Shown: piece after piece, positions 1 through 6,518 of the stretch
How positions within the stretch are numbered: the stretch's first letter is position 1
Layout of the letters: every line of letters starts with the position of its first letter
Origin: Candidatus Krumholzibacteriia bacterium
GTDB taxonomy: Bacteria > Krumholzibacteriota > Krumholzibacteriia > G020349025
Assembly (NCBI GenBank): GCA_035649275.1
Contig: DASRJW010000057.1
Coordinates: forward strand, 1-29,350
Reading direction: 5' to 3'
DNA: 29,350 bases
Translations under genes and position numbers: made by a program
The notes under the pieces: generated by a model
What the model was told of the DNA's origin: nothing
The model's input: the letters and a program-made list of their open reading frames with translations, nothing else
Databases searched by the model: none

Positions 1-227
1 CGGATTCCGCGCGAGGGGCAGAGCACGAGAAACCTGAATGACTCTGAAGAGCATCGCGGCGCTTTTGTCCGAAGAAACAGGCACAGAACACCGTGCCCGC
101 TACAATTATGGCAGTTGTCGGTAGTTGCGACAATGGTCCGCGCTCTGATACCTATCCGCTTTGGGTAGTTTGACCCAGCCGAGCCGCGATCGCCGCGGCG
201 GGCGGCGTGAGGACCTCAGCGAAGAGA
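1..227. other. Gene-free edge region with a possible leftward promoter
   Basis: I find no convincing gene here. On the minus strand, TTGTCG (133 to 128) and CATAAT (110 to 105) are 17 bases apart and resemble a sigma-70 promoter pointing off the left edge. A minus-strand ATG at 54 opens 18 stop-free codons that run out of the window, so a leftward gene may begin here, but it has no clear ribosome binding site. TTGTCG (115-120) and CGACAA (128-133) also form a 6-bp inverted repeat. Just past the stop of the phosphatase gene, GCCGCG (183-188) can pair with CGCGGC (194-199), and TGGGT (162-166) with ACCCA (173-177). These may help end its transcript. Confidence 0.3.
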
Positions 228-1025
228 TTAGCGCGCCAGGGCGCGTTGGATCTCCGCCACCGAGGGGAAAAGGAAGTCAGGCGGCGGGCTCTGCCGACGA
301 AGGTAGGCCTCGTCGTGCACGCCGCTCGTGACCGCAATGGTCACGAGACCGGCGCGGAAGGCGCCTTGGATGTCGGTCTCGTAGCGATCCCCGATCATCG
401 CCGTGCGCGATGCCGCGGTGCGCAACCGCTCGAGCGCCGTTTGGAACATGGCGCGTTCGGGCTTGCCGAAGGTCTGGGGGGCGACACCGGAAGCGGCCTC
501 GAGCGCTGCGAGCAGAGTGCCCGCCCCTGGTTCGAGGCCGCGCTCCGTGGGCAAGCTGAGGTCGCCGTTGGTGCCGAGGAAGACGGCACCGCGCCGGATC
601 GCGAGCGTCGCCAGCGCGAGAGTCTCGTAGCGGACCTCACGGTCGAGGCCTACGACGACGTGCGTCGCCTCGGTGTAGAGCTCGGTGAGCACCAATCCCG
701 CCCCAAGGAGAGCCTGGCGCAGACCGTTCTCGCCGACGACGAGGACGCGGCTCGACGCCGACGCCTGCGCCGCCAAGTGCGCCGCCGTCACCAGGGCCGA
801 GGTGAGGATGCGCTCGGGTCCGACGCGCGCCCCCATCTTTCTCAGCCGCTCGGTGTACTGCTCCGGCGTCTGAGAGGAGTTGTTGGTGAGGAAAAGATGA
901 GGGATGGAGCGGACCTCGAGATGTTCGAGCAGCGCCTGCATGCCGGGCACCGGGGTGTCGCCGCGGTAGAGCACACCGTCCATGTCGAGGAGGAAACCCT
1001 GGAGCTGGCTCAGTGCGAGGGGCAT
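228..1025 (-). CDS. NagD-type HAD-superfamily phosphatase
   Basis: This 265-residue protein is a cytoplasmic HAD hydrolase of the NagD / 4-nitrophenylphosphatase / phosphoglycolate phosphatase group. Motif I is DMDGVLY, with the nucleophile Asp14 and the acid Asp16. Motif II is TNNS (47-50). Motif III is FGKPE, with Lys188. Motif IV is GDRYETD, with Asp213 and Asp218. The long segment between motifs II and III fits the C2 cap of this group, and the length is normal. The ATG at 1025 has GGAG six bases upstream and places motif I at the usual distance from the N terminus; the open frame continues upstream but would run under ubiD. The gene is divergent from ubiD. Its substrate cannot be read from the sequence; sugar phosphates, nucleotides or phosphoglycolate are all possible. 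Confidence 0.9.
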   Translation of the reverse strand: MPLALSQLQGFLLDMDGVLYRGDTPVPGMQALLEHLEVRSIPHLFLTNNSSQTPEQYTERLRKMGARVGPERILTSALVTAAHLAAQASASSRVLVVGENGLRQALLGAGLVLTELYTEATHVVVGLDREVRYETLALATLAIRRGAVFLGTNGDLSLPTERGLEPGAGTLLAALEAASGVAPQTFGKPERAMFQTALERLRTAASRTAMIGDRYETDIQGAFRAGLVTIAVTSGVHDEAYLRRQSPPPDFLFPSVAEIQRALAR

Positions 1026-1148
1026 GCAGTCTCCGCGGCAGCGCCGCGCCGGCGCGGGAGCGTCTGGCGGCGGCGCGACAGGGTAGCACGGCGGGCAGCG
1101 CTGCTTTACCATGCCGTGGCACCGATAGGCCCCAGGCGACGAGGCTGC

Positions 1149-2615
1149 ATGGCGCTTCGCTTCCAGAATCTCCGCGAATTCCTCGGCTTCCTCGAAGAGC
1201 GGGGCGAGCTGGTGCGCGTCCAGGAGGTCGTGGACCCCCGCTTCGAGATCAGCGAGATCACCGACCGCACCACCAAGGGCGGCGGCCCAGCGCTCCTCTT
1301 CGAGAACGTGCGCGGCTCCAGCCTGCCCGTCGCCATCAACATCTATGGTTCCGAGCAACGCATGGCCTGGGCCCTGGGGGCGGAGCACATCGACCAGGTC
1401 CTGGAGCGCATCGACAAGCTCATCAAGATGGCGCCGCCTCGTTCCTTCGCCGAGAAGCTCGGCATGCTGCCGCGCCTGAAGGAGATCGCCGACGTCCTGC
1501 CGCGGCAGGTGAAGAAGGCGCCGTGCCAGGAGGTGGTGGTGGAGCCCACCTCGCTCGCCCACCTGCCGATCCTCACCTGTTGGCCCTTGGACGGCGGTCC
1601 GTTCATCACTCTCGGCGCGGTGATCACCCGCCATCCCGAGTCGGGGTTGCGCAACGTCGGCATCTACCGCCTGCAGAAGTACGACGAGCGCACCACGGGA
1701 ATGCACTGGCAGATCCACAAAGTCGGCGCCCAGCACTACCGCGTCGCCCGGGAACGGGGGGAGAAGCTGGAGGTGGCGGTGGCCATCGGCGGACCTCCGG
1801 TGTTGCCGTACGCGGCGACGGCGCCGCTTCCGGAAGATCTGGACGAGATCGCCTTCGCCGGCTTCGTGCAGGGACGCAGCCTCGACATGGTGGCTTGTCG
1901 CACCGTGGACCTGGAGGTGCCCGCAGAAGCGGAGATCGTCCTGGAAGGCTACGTGCTTCCGGACGAGAGTCGCCCCGAAGGCCCCTTCGGCGATCACACC
2001 GGTTACTACACGCCGCGCATGGACTTCCCGGTTTTCCACCTCACCGCCGTGACGCAGCGGCGCGATCCGATCTACCAGACCACCATCGTCGGGCGCCCGC
2101 CGCAGGAAGACGGCTGGCTCGGCTGGGCGACGGAACGTCTCTTCCTGCCAGCCATCCGCCTGGCGCTCCCGGAAGTGGTGGACATGAAGCTGCCGGTGGA
2201 AGCTTGCTTCCACAACCTCGCCATCGTCGCCATCAAGAAGCGCTATCCCGGACACGCCGCCAAGGTGATGCACGCCCTCTGGGGCCTGGGGCAGATGTCC
2301 TTCTGCAAGTGCATCATCGTCGTGGACCACGACGTGAACGTGCAGGATCTCGGGGAAGTGGTCTGGCGGGTGTCGAACAACATCGATGCGCGGCGCGACG
2401 TCGTCTTCACCGAAGGGCCGGTGGACCAGCTGGATCATGCGGCGCCCCGGCCGCTCATCGGGGCGAAGATGGGCATCGACGCCACCACCAAGTGGCGGGA
2501 GGAAGGTTACGAGCGCGATTGGCCGCCGCTCATCGAGATGAGCGCCGAGGTGAAGCAGCGGGTGGACGCGCTCTGGCCGCGCCTCGGGATCGCTTTGCGG
2601 GGCGAGCGAACGTGA
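1149..2615 (+). CDS. ubiD: UbiD-family decarboxylase, probably of menaquinone synthesis
   Basis: This 488-residue enzyme belongs to the UbiD family, which uses prenylated FMN to decarboxylate aromatic acids. The cofactor-site segment NVGIYR (169-174) supplies the conserved Arg174. The block PEGPFGDHTGYY (276-287) carries Glu277 and Asp282, where the family has its acidic catalytic pair. The length is typical. The ATG at 1149 starts the canonical N terminus (MALRFQNLREFL), although its ribosome binding site is weak. The stop overlaps the GTG start of the methyltransferase, which implies translational coupling. With UbiX (the cofactor maker), a UbiA homologue and MqnA nearby, the likely job is decarboxylation of prenylated dihydroxy-naphthoate late in the futalosine pathway. 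That substrate assignment is inferred from neighbours; another aromatic acid is possible. Confidence 0.92.
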   Translation: MALRFQNLREFLGFLEERGELVRVQEVVDPRFEISEITDRTTKGGGPALLFENVRGSSLPVAINIYGSEQRMAWALGAEHIDQVLERIDKLIKMAPPRSFAEKLGMLPRLKEIADVLPRQVKKAPCQEVVVEPTSLAHLPILTCWPLDGGPFITLGAVITRHPESGLRNVGIYRLQKYDERTTGMHWQIHKVGAQHYRVARERGEKLEVAVAIGGPPVLPYAATAPLPEDLDEIAFAGFVQGRSLDMVACRTVDLEVPAEAEIVLEGYVLPDESRPEGPFGDHTGYYTPRMDFPVFHLTAVTQRRDPIYQTTIVGRPPQEDGWLGWATERLFLPAIRLALPEVVDMKLPVEACFHNLAIVAIKKRYPGHAAKVMHALWGLGQMSFCKCIIVVDHDVNVQDLGEVVWRVSNNIDARRDVVFTEGPVDQLDHAAPRPLIGAKMGIDATTKWREEGYERDWPPLIEMSAEVKQRVDALWPRLGIALRGERT

Positions 2616-3373
2616 AGATTGCGGCGCTCGCAGGTGCCGGCGCCGGGGGCGGCGCCGGGAAAACCGGCCCCACCACGGGTGCCGAGGGCCCGCCGGCAGC
2701 GCGAGTGCGCGACATGTTCGCGCGCATCGCCCCCACCTATGATCTCCTCAACCATCTGCTCTCGGCAGGGCGTGACCGGGCCTGGCGTCGCACCGTCGCT
2801 GCCAGCCTCGAGGGCCGAGCGGCGCGCATCCTGGACCTCTGCGCCGGCACCGGGGACCTGGCGCTCGAGATCGCGCGGCAAAAGCCGCAGGCCGCGGTGG
2901 TGGCAGGGGATTTCTGCTTCGAGATGCTGGCGCGGGGACGTGACAAGGGCCTCCCGGAGCGCGCGGCGCCGGCGGTTTGCGACGCCTTGCGACTTCCCTT
3001 CGCCAGCGCCAGCTTCGACGCCGTCACCGTCGCCTTCGGGGTGCGGAACTTCGAAGACGTGTCCAGAGGCCTGGCGGAGATGCAACGTGTCTTGCGCCCC
3101 GGAGCGACGCTCGCCGTGCTCGAGTTCTTCCGCCGCAACTCGCGCTGGCGTGATCTGCCCTACCTGCTGTACTTTCGCCACGTGCTGCCGCGGGTCGGAC
3201 GGCTCATCTCGCGGGATCACGAAGCCTACAACTACCTGCCGCAATCGGTGGGTCGCTTCGTCACCCGGAGCGAATTCGAATCCCTGCTGCAGCGGGCGGG
3301 TTTCGCCGCCATCCGCCGGCGGGAAATGAACGCCGGCATCGCGACCCTCTACCTGGCGCGCAAGAGCGAGTGA
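2612..3373 (+). CDS. ubiE: UbiE/MenG-type quinone C-methyltransferase
   Basis: This 253-residue protein is a SAM-dependent methyltransferase that would convert demethylmenaquinol to menaquinol, the last step of menaquinone synthesis. The SAM-binding motif is ILDLCAGTGD (73-82), with acidic Asp100 after the second strand. Family marks are FARIAPTYDLLNHLLS near residue 36, AFGVRNFEDV (141-150) and RDHEAYNYLPQSVGRF further on. I chose the GTG at 2612 because it overlaps the ubiD stop as GTGA. This gives an unusual Gly/Ala-rich leader of about 30 residues. The internal ATG at 2714, right before the conserved FARIAP block, is a reasonable alternative. The stop codon lies inside the first unit of a 15-bp tandem repeat. 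Confidence 0.92.
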   Translation: MKIAALAGAGAGGGAGKTGPTTGAEGPPAARVRDMFARIAPTYDLLNHLLSAGRDRAWRRTVAASLEGRAARILDLCAGTGDLALEIARQKPQAAVVAGDFCFEMLARGRDKGLPERAAPAVCDALRLPFASASFDAVTVAFGVRNFEDVSRGLAEMQRVLRPGATLAVLEFFRRNSRWRDLPYLLYFRHVLPRVGRLISRDHEAYNYLPQSVGRFVTRSEFESLLQRAGFAAIRRREMNAGIATLYLARKSE

Positions 3374-3453
3374 CGCCAGCGCGAGTGACGCCAGCGCGAG
3401 TGACGCCAGCGCGAGTGACGCCAGCGCGTGTGACGCAAGGCGTGTGACGCAAG
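3366..3453 (+). repeat. 15-bp tandem repeat spanning the ubiE stop codon
   Basis: Four perfect head-to-tail copies of GCGAGTGACGCCAGC occupy 3366-3380, 3381-3395, 3396-3410 and 3411-3425. Two 14-bp degenerate copies (GCGTGTGACGCAAG) follow at 3426-3439 and 3440-3453, then a fragment containing GCGAGTGA. The first unit contains the last codons and the TGA of ubiE, and every unit repeats that stop in the same frame. The array fills most of the gap to the lipoprotein gene and ends close to its ribosome binding site. It looks like a minisatellite made by duplication of the end of ubiE. Confidence 0.95.
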
Positions 3454-3472
3454 TGCGAGTGAAAGGGGGACC

Positions 3473-3871
3473 ATGTCACGCTCCGGCCGCCTCCTCCGCC
3501 GGGCACTCGTCCTCGGCGCGGCTCTCCTCGTTGGCTGCGAGGAAGGGCCGCTGGCGCCGCGCACCGGCAGCATCACCGTCGCTGTCTACGACGGCGGTAA
3601 CCCGCAGAACCCCGTGCCGAACGTGGACATCCAGGTGACACCGGTGGGCTTGCACGAGAGGACGAACAGCGCCGGCAAAGCGACGTTCGAAGTACAACCA
3701 GGCGGTTACTACGTGGACGCGCACGTCTGCTGCGCCGGTCCCGGGACCATCGACTACCACGAACCGGTGACGGTGACCGCGGGACAGGCCTCGAGCGTCA
3801 CGCTGGAGGCGTGTCTCGGCTGTGTTTCCGCCACGGGCCTCGCCGCCCGCGCCGTTCCGGGGGCTCCGTAG
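3473..3871 (+). CDS. Small lipoprotein with a carboxypeptidase-regulatory-like fold
   Basis: This 132-residue protein has a basic start (MSRSGRLLRR), a hydrophobic stretch and the lipobox LVGC, so it should be lipidated on Cys21 or close to it and exported. The mature part looks like one beta-sandwich domain of the carboxypeptidase-regulatory/CNA-B kind: GSITVAVYDGG, then PVPNVDIQVTP, then a TNSAGKATFEV turn and VTVTAGQASSVTLEA. Four extra cysteines, in HVCCAGPG and EACLGCVS, are unusual for that fold and could form disulfides or bind something. AAAGGGGGA precedes the ATG at 3473. It sits between ubiE and ubiX on the same strand, with no obvious link to quinone chemistry. The fold is judged by eye; the function is unknown. 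Confidence 0.8.
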   Translation: MSRSGRLLRRALVLGAALLVGCEEGPLAPRTGSITVAVYDGGNPQNPVPNVDIQVTPVGLHERTNSAGKATFEVQPGGYYVDAHVCCAGPGTIDYHEPVTVTAGQASSVTLEACLGCVSATGLAARAVPGAP

Positions 3872-3917
3872 ACAGGCCCGGCTGGAGCCCGTACCATCCC
3901 CGAGCCCGGCAGTGCCA

Positions 3918-3937
3918 CGCCCGCCGCACGGCGGGCG
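3918..3937 (+). terminator. Strong GC hairpin between the lipoprotein gene and ubiX
   Basis: CGCCCGCC (3918-3925) and GGCGGGCG (3930-3937) pair perfectly around the loop GCAC. An outer pair, CCCGGC (3905-3910) with GCCGGG (3943-3948), can enclose it. There is no U-tract, so it may be a terminator that does not need one, an attenuator or an mRNA-stabilising structure. Confidence 0.35.
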
Positions 3938-3975
3938 GCCGCGCCGGGAGTGGCGATCCGGCGGGGGCCAGGGAC

Positions 3976-4650
3976 ATGGACAAGATGCGTCTCGTGGTGG
4001 CGGTATCGGGTGCGAGCGGCGCCCTGTACGCCGAGCGCCTACTCCTCGCCCTCGGTCGGACGCCGCACACCGTCGACGTGGTGGGCTCCAAGATCGGCGC
4101 CGCGATCTTCCGCCAGGAAACCGGCATGGCCCTGGAGCGGCGGGTGCAGAAGCTGGCCGAGGCGGGGGCCAGCATGCGCCTCTGGGATCACGAGGATCTC
4201 TACGCGCCTTTCTCCAGCGGTTCACAGCTGTACGACGCCATGGCGGTGGTGCCGTGCAGCGCTGGCCTGCTCGGGCGCGTGGCCGCCGGAGTGTCCACGG
4301 ATCTCCTCTCCCGTGCCGCCGACGTCTTCCTCAAGGAGAAGCGTCGACTCGTTCTCGCCTTGCGCGAGACGCCGCTTTCCGAGATCCATTTGCAGAACAT
4401 GCTCACCTTGTGCCGCGCCGGTGCGGTCATCCTCCCGGCCTCGCCGGGTTTCTACACCCGCCCGGCAGATCTCGTGGAAATGGCGGACGGCCTGGTGCAG
4501 CGCATCCTCGACCACATGGGCGTGGAGCTGCGCGTGCACCGGCGCTGGCGTGAAGAAGCGGCGGGTCGCTCACCTCGCGGCTGGACACAGCGCGTGCAAG
4601 CGGAGAACGTGGTGGCTGATCCCACCAGCCGCCTGGACCCGGATGCTTGA
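3976..4650 (+). CDS. ubiX: UbiX-type flavin prenyltransferase
   Basis: This 224-residue protein is a UbiX/Pad1 homologue. These enzymes join dimethylallyl phosphate to FMN to make the prenylated flavin that UbiD needs. The nucleotide-binding start VAVSGASGALYAE (8-20), the FMN-phosphate segment SSGS (80-83), VVPCSAG (91-97), and the long signature from RETPLSEIHL (130-139) through CRAGAVILPASPGFY (146-160) are all present. The ATG at 3976 follows GGGGGCCAGGG and puts the GASG motif at the normal place. The length is near the family norm of about 190-210, with a short basic tail. The stop overlaps a possible TTG start of the next gene. It presumably serves the UbiD homologue at 1149, completing the UbiD/UbiX pair in one cluster. 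Confidence 0.94.
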   Translation: MDKMRLVVAVSGASGALYAERLLLALGRTPHTVDVVGSKIGAAIFRQETGMALERRVQKLAEAGASMRLWDHEDLYAPFSSGSQLYDAMAVVPCSAGLLGRVAAGVSTDLLSRAADVFLKEKRRLVLALRETPLSEIHLQNMLTLCRAGAVILPASPGFYTRPADLVEMADGLVQRILDHMGVELRVHRRWREEAAGRSPRGWTQRVQAENVVADPTSRLDPDA

Positions 4651-4676
4651 AGCCACCGCCGACGGAGCCCAAGGTG

Positions 4677-5543
4677 ATGCGGCGGCTCGCTGATCTCCTC
4701 GACATGATCAAGTTCGAGCACACGGTGTTCGCGCTGCCCTTCGCCTTGCTGTCCCTCTTTCTCGCTGCCGATGGTTGGCCCAGCCTGCACGATTGCCTCT
4801 GGGTCGTGGCCGCCATGGTCGGGGCGCGAAGCAGCGCCATGATGATGAACCGCATCGCCGACCGGAATCTCGACGCCGCCAACCCGCGCACCGCGACACG
4901 CCACTTGCCGGCGGGACGCGTGGGTCTCGGCGCGGCCTGGGCGTTCACACTGGCGGCGACGGCGCTCTTCTTCCTCGCCGCCTGGAATCTCGGACCGCTG
5001 GCATTGCGGCTGGCGCCGGTAGCCCTCGTCTGGTTCTGGGGTTATTCCTGGACGAAACGTTTCACCTGGATGTCGCACTTGTGGCTCGGCGGCGCGCTGG
5101 CGCTGGCACCGATCGGGGCCTGGATCGCTGTGCGCGGCCGTCTGGATGGCTTGCCCCTCTGGCTCGCTGCCGGCGTCATCCTCTGGGTGGCCGGGTTCGA
5201 CACCATCTACGCCTGCCAGGATGCGGCCTTCGATCGCACTCGGGGCTTGCAGTCGCTGCCGGCGCGCTTCGGCGTGCGCGGGGCGTTGTGGCTGGCGCGT
5301 CTCTTCCACGCCGGCATGCTGGCGGCCTTCGCCGCGGTCGGCGCGCTCTACGGATTCCACTGGCTCTACGCAGCGGGGCTGGCGCTCGTCACCGGCCTCG
5401 TCTTGGCGCAGCACGCGCTGGTGGCGAGCGACGTGCGCCGCGGCGACTTGCAGCACATCGACGTTGCTTTTTTCAACGTGAACAGTATCGTGGGCGTGCT
5501 GCTGATGGTCTTCGCCCTGGCGGATCGCTTCCTCCTGCGGTGA
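4677..5543 (+). CDS. mqnP: UbiA-family prenyltransferase, MqnP-like
   Basis: This 288-residue polytopic membrane protein belongs to the UbiA family, which attaches an isoprenoid chain to an aromatic acceptor. The first Asp-rich motif is NRIADRNLD (58-66) and the second is DAAFD (182-186); both bind magnesium-diphosphate. HLPAG (76-80) after motif one is also typical. About eight or nine hydrophobic segments separate the motifs. I start at ATG 4677, with GGAG nine bases upstream. A GTG at 4674 is equivalent, and a TTG at 4647 overlapping the ubiX stop would add ten residues. Position between ubiX and mqnA supports prenylation of 1,4-dihydroxy-6-naphthoate (MqnP). A 4-hydroxybenzoate prenyltransferase is the alternative, but mqnA makes that less likely. 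Confidence 0.9.
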   Translation: MRRLADLLDMIKFEHTVFALPFALLSLFLAADGWPSLHDCLWVVAAMVGARSSAMMMNRIADRNLDAANPRTATRHLPAGRVGLGAAWAFTLAATALFFLAAWNLGPLALRLAPVALVWFWGYSWTKRFTWMSHLWLGGALALAPIGAWIAVRGRLDGLPLWLAAGVILWVAGFDTIYACQDAAFDRTRGLQSLPARFGVRGALWLARLFHAGMLAAFAAVGALYGFHWLYAAGLALVTGLVLAQHALVASDVRRGDLQHIDVAFFNVNSIVGVLLMVFALADRFLLR

Positions 5544-5581
5544 ACCGGCGGGGACAGGCGCTTCGATCCCCTGAACGGGCA

Positions 5582-5669
5582 AGCCGGTGGCCGAGCGGGG
5601 CCAGAGGCCGACGGGCCTGGAGTTTGCAGTCGCAGCGAGTACGGTGCCGCCACCGGCTGGCAGGCCTGC
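5582..5669 (+). promoter_or_regulatory. Structured leader upstream of mqnA
   Basis: AGCCGGTGG (5582-5590) and CCACCGGCT (5650-5658) form a perfect 9-bp stem. Inside it AGGCC (5605-5609) and GGCCT (5614-5618) form a hairpin with loop GACG. The palindrome GCAGGCCTGC follows at 5660-5669, directly before the GAGGAG ribosome binding site of mqnA. The layout could be a cis-acting RNA element, an operator or a terminator for the prenyltransferase. I do not recognise a known riboswitch class. Confidence 0.35.
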
Positions 5670-5684
5670 GAGGAGGAGACGGGG

Positions 5685-6518
5685 ATGCATGTGGTGCGGA
5701 TCGGCGGGGTGTCCTACCTGAACGCGCGTCCTCTCGTGCATGGACTGGAAGCGAGCGGCGAGCACCGGCTCAGCCTCGACACGCCGGGCCCGCTGAGCGA
5801 CAAGCTGCGTCTGGGCGAGATCGACGTGGGTCTGCTCCCGGCGGTGGAGTTCCTGCGCGGCGTGGGCGAGACGATTCTCCCGGGGATCTGCATCGCTTCG
5901 GACGGGCCGGTACAGACGGTGAAACTGTTCAGCCGCGTGCCGCTGGCGAACCTCGGCCGCGTCGCTGTCGACAGTGGTTCCCGGACCTCCGTGGCGCTGC
6001 TCCGCATCCTCCTCGCCGAACGCTACGGCGTCATGCCCGATTTCCATACCTTCCGGCCCGACCTGGCCGAGATGCTGCGCACCCACGATGCCGCCCTCCT
6101 CATCGGCGATGCGGCTTTCACCGCCGCCCAGGTGCCGCATGTCTGGGATCTCGGGCAAGGATGGCAGGAGCTCACCGACTTGCCCTTCGTCTATGCCGTC
6201 TGGATCCTGGGCCGCGGCGTGGAGGCGCAGCGCATCGCCACCCTGCTCGGCGCTGCCATGCAATCCGGGATGCAGCATCTCGACGAGATCGCCGCGGATG
6301 CCGCCCAGCGCTTGGGCAAGGACGAAGAGATGCTGCGGCGTTACCTGCGCGAGAACCTGCGCTACACCTTGGGCGAGCGCGAGCTGCGCGGGCTGGAGAC
6401 CTTCCAGAAGTTCTGCCTGCGCTACAACATCGTCTCCCGGGCCCGACCGTTGCTCCTGGCGGGCGCCGCGCCTTCGGTCGCCGAGGCCTCCCATCCCGCC
6501 TCTGCGGCCACCCCCTAG
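5685..6518 (+). CDS. mqnA: Chorismate dehydratase MqnA
   Basis: This 277-residue protein is MqnA, which dehydrates chorismate to 3-[(1-carboxyvinyl)oxy]benzoate and commits it to the futalosine route of menaquinone synthesis. The hallmark GGVSYLNARPL (7-17) lies at the N terminus. The fold is that of a periplasmic-binding-protein-like domain; other typical pieces are GEIDVGLLPAVEF, VDSGSRTSVALLR and a LIGDAA segment. There is no signal peptide, as expected for a cytosolic enzyme. GAGGAGACGGGG precedes the ATG. The last 25 or so residues are Ala/Pro-rich and probably unstructured. The gene ends the cluster and shares its stop region (CTAG) with the convergent membrane protein gene. No mqnB, mqnC, mqnD or mqnE is present in the window. 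Confidence 0.95.
   Translation: MHVVRIGGVSYLNARPLVHGLEASGEHRLSLDTPGPLSDKLRLGEIDVGLLPAVEFLRGVGETILPGICIASDGPVQTVKLFSRVPLANLGRVAVDSGSRTSVALLRILLAERYGVMPDFHTFRPDLAEMLRTHDAALLIGDAAFTAAQVPHVWDLGQGWQELTDLPFVYAVWILGRGVEAQRIATLLGAAMQSGMQHLDEIAADAAQRLGKDEEMLRRYLRENLRYTLGERELRGLETFQKFCLRYNIVSRARPLLLAGAAPSVAEASHPASAATP

Noticed and set aside
207-2615. Longer start for the UbiD homologue, adding more than 300 residues
   Set aside because: The extra part is antisense to the phosphatase gene and Arg-rich. The family N terminus starts at the ATG at 1149.
3366-3453. CRISPR array
   Set aside because: The 15-bp units are contiguous with no spacers, and there are no cas genes. It is a simple tandem repeat.
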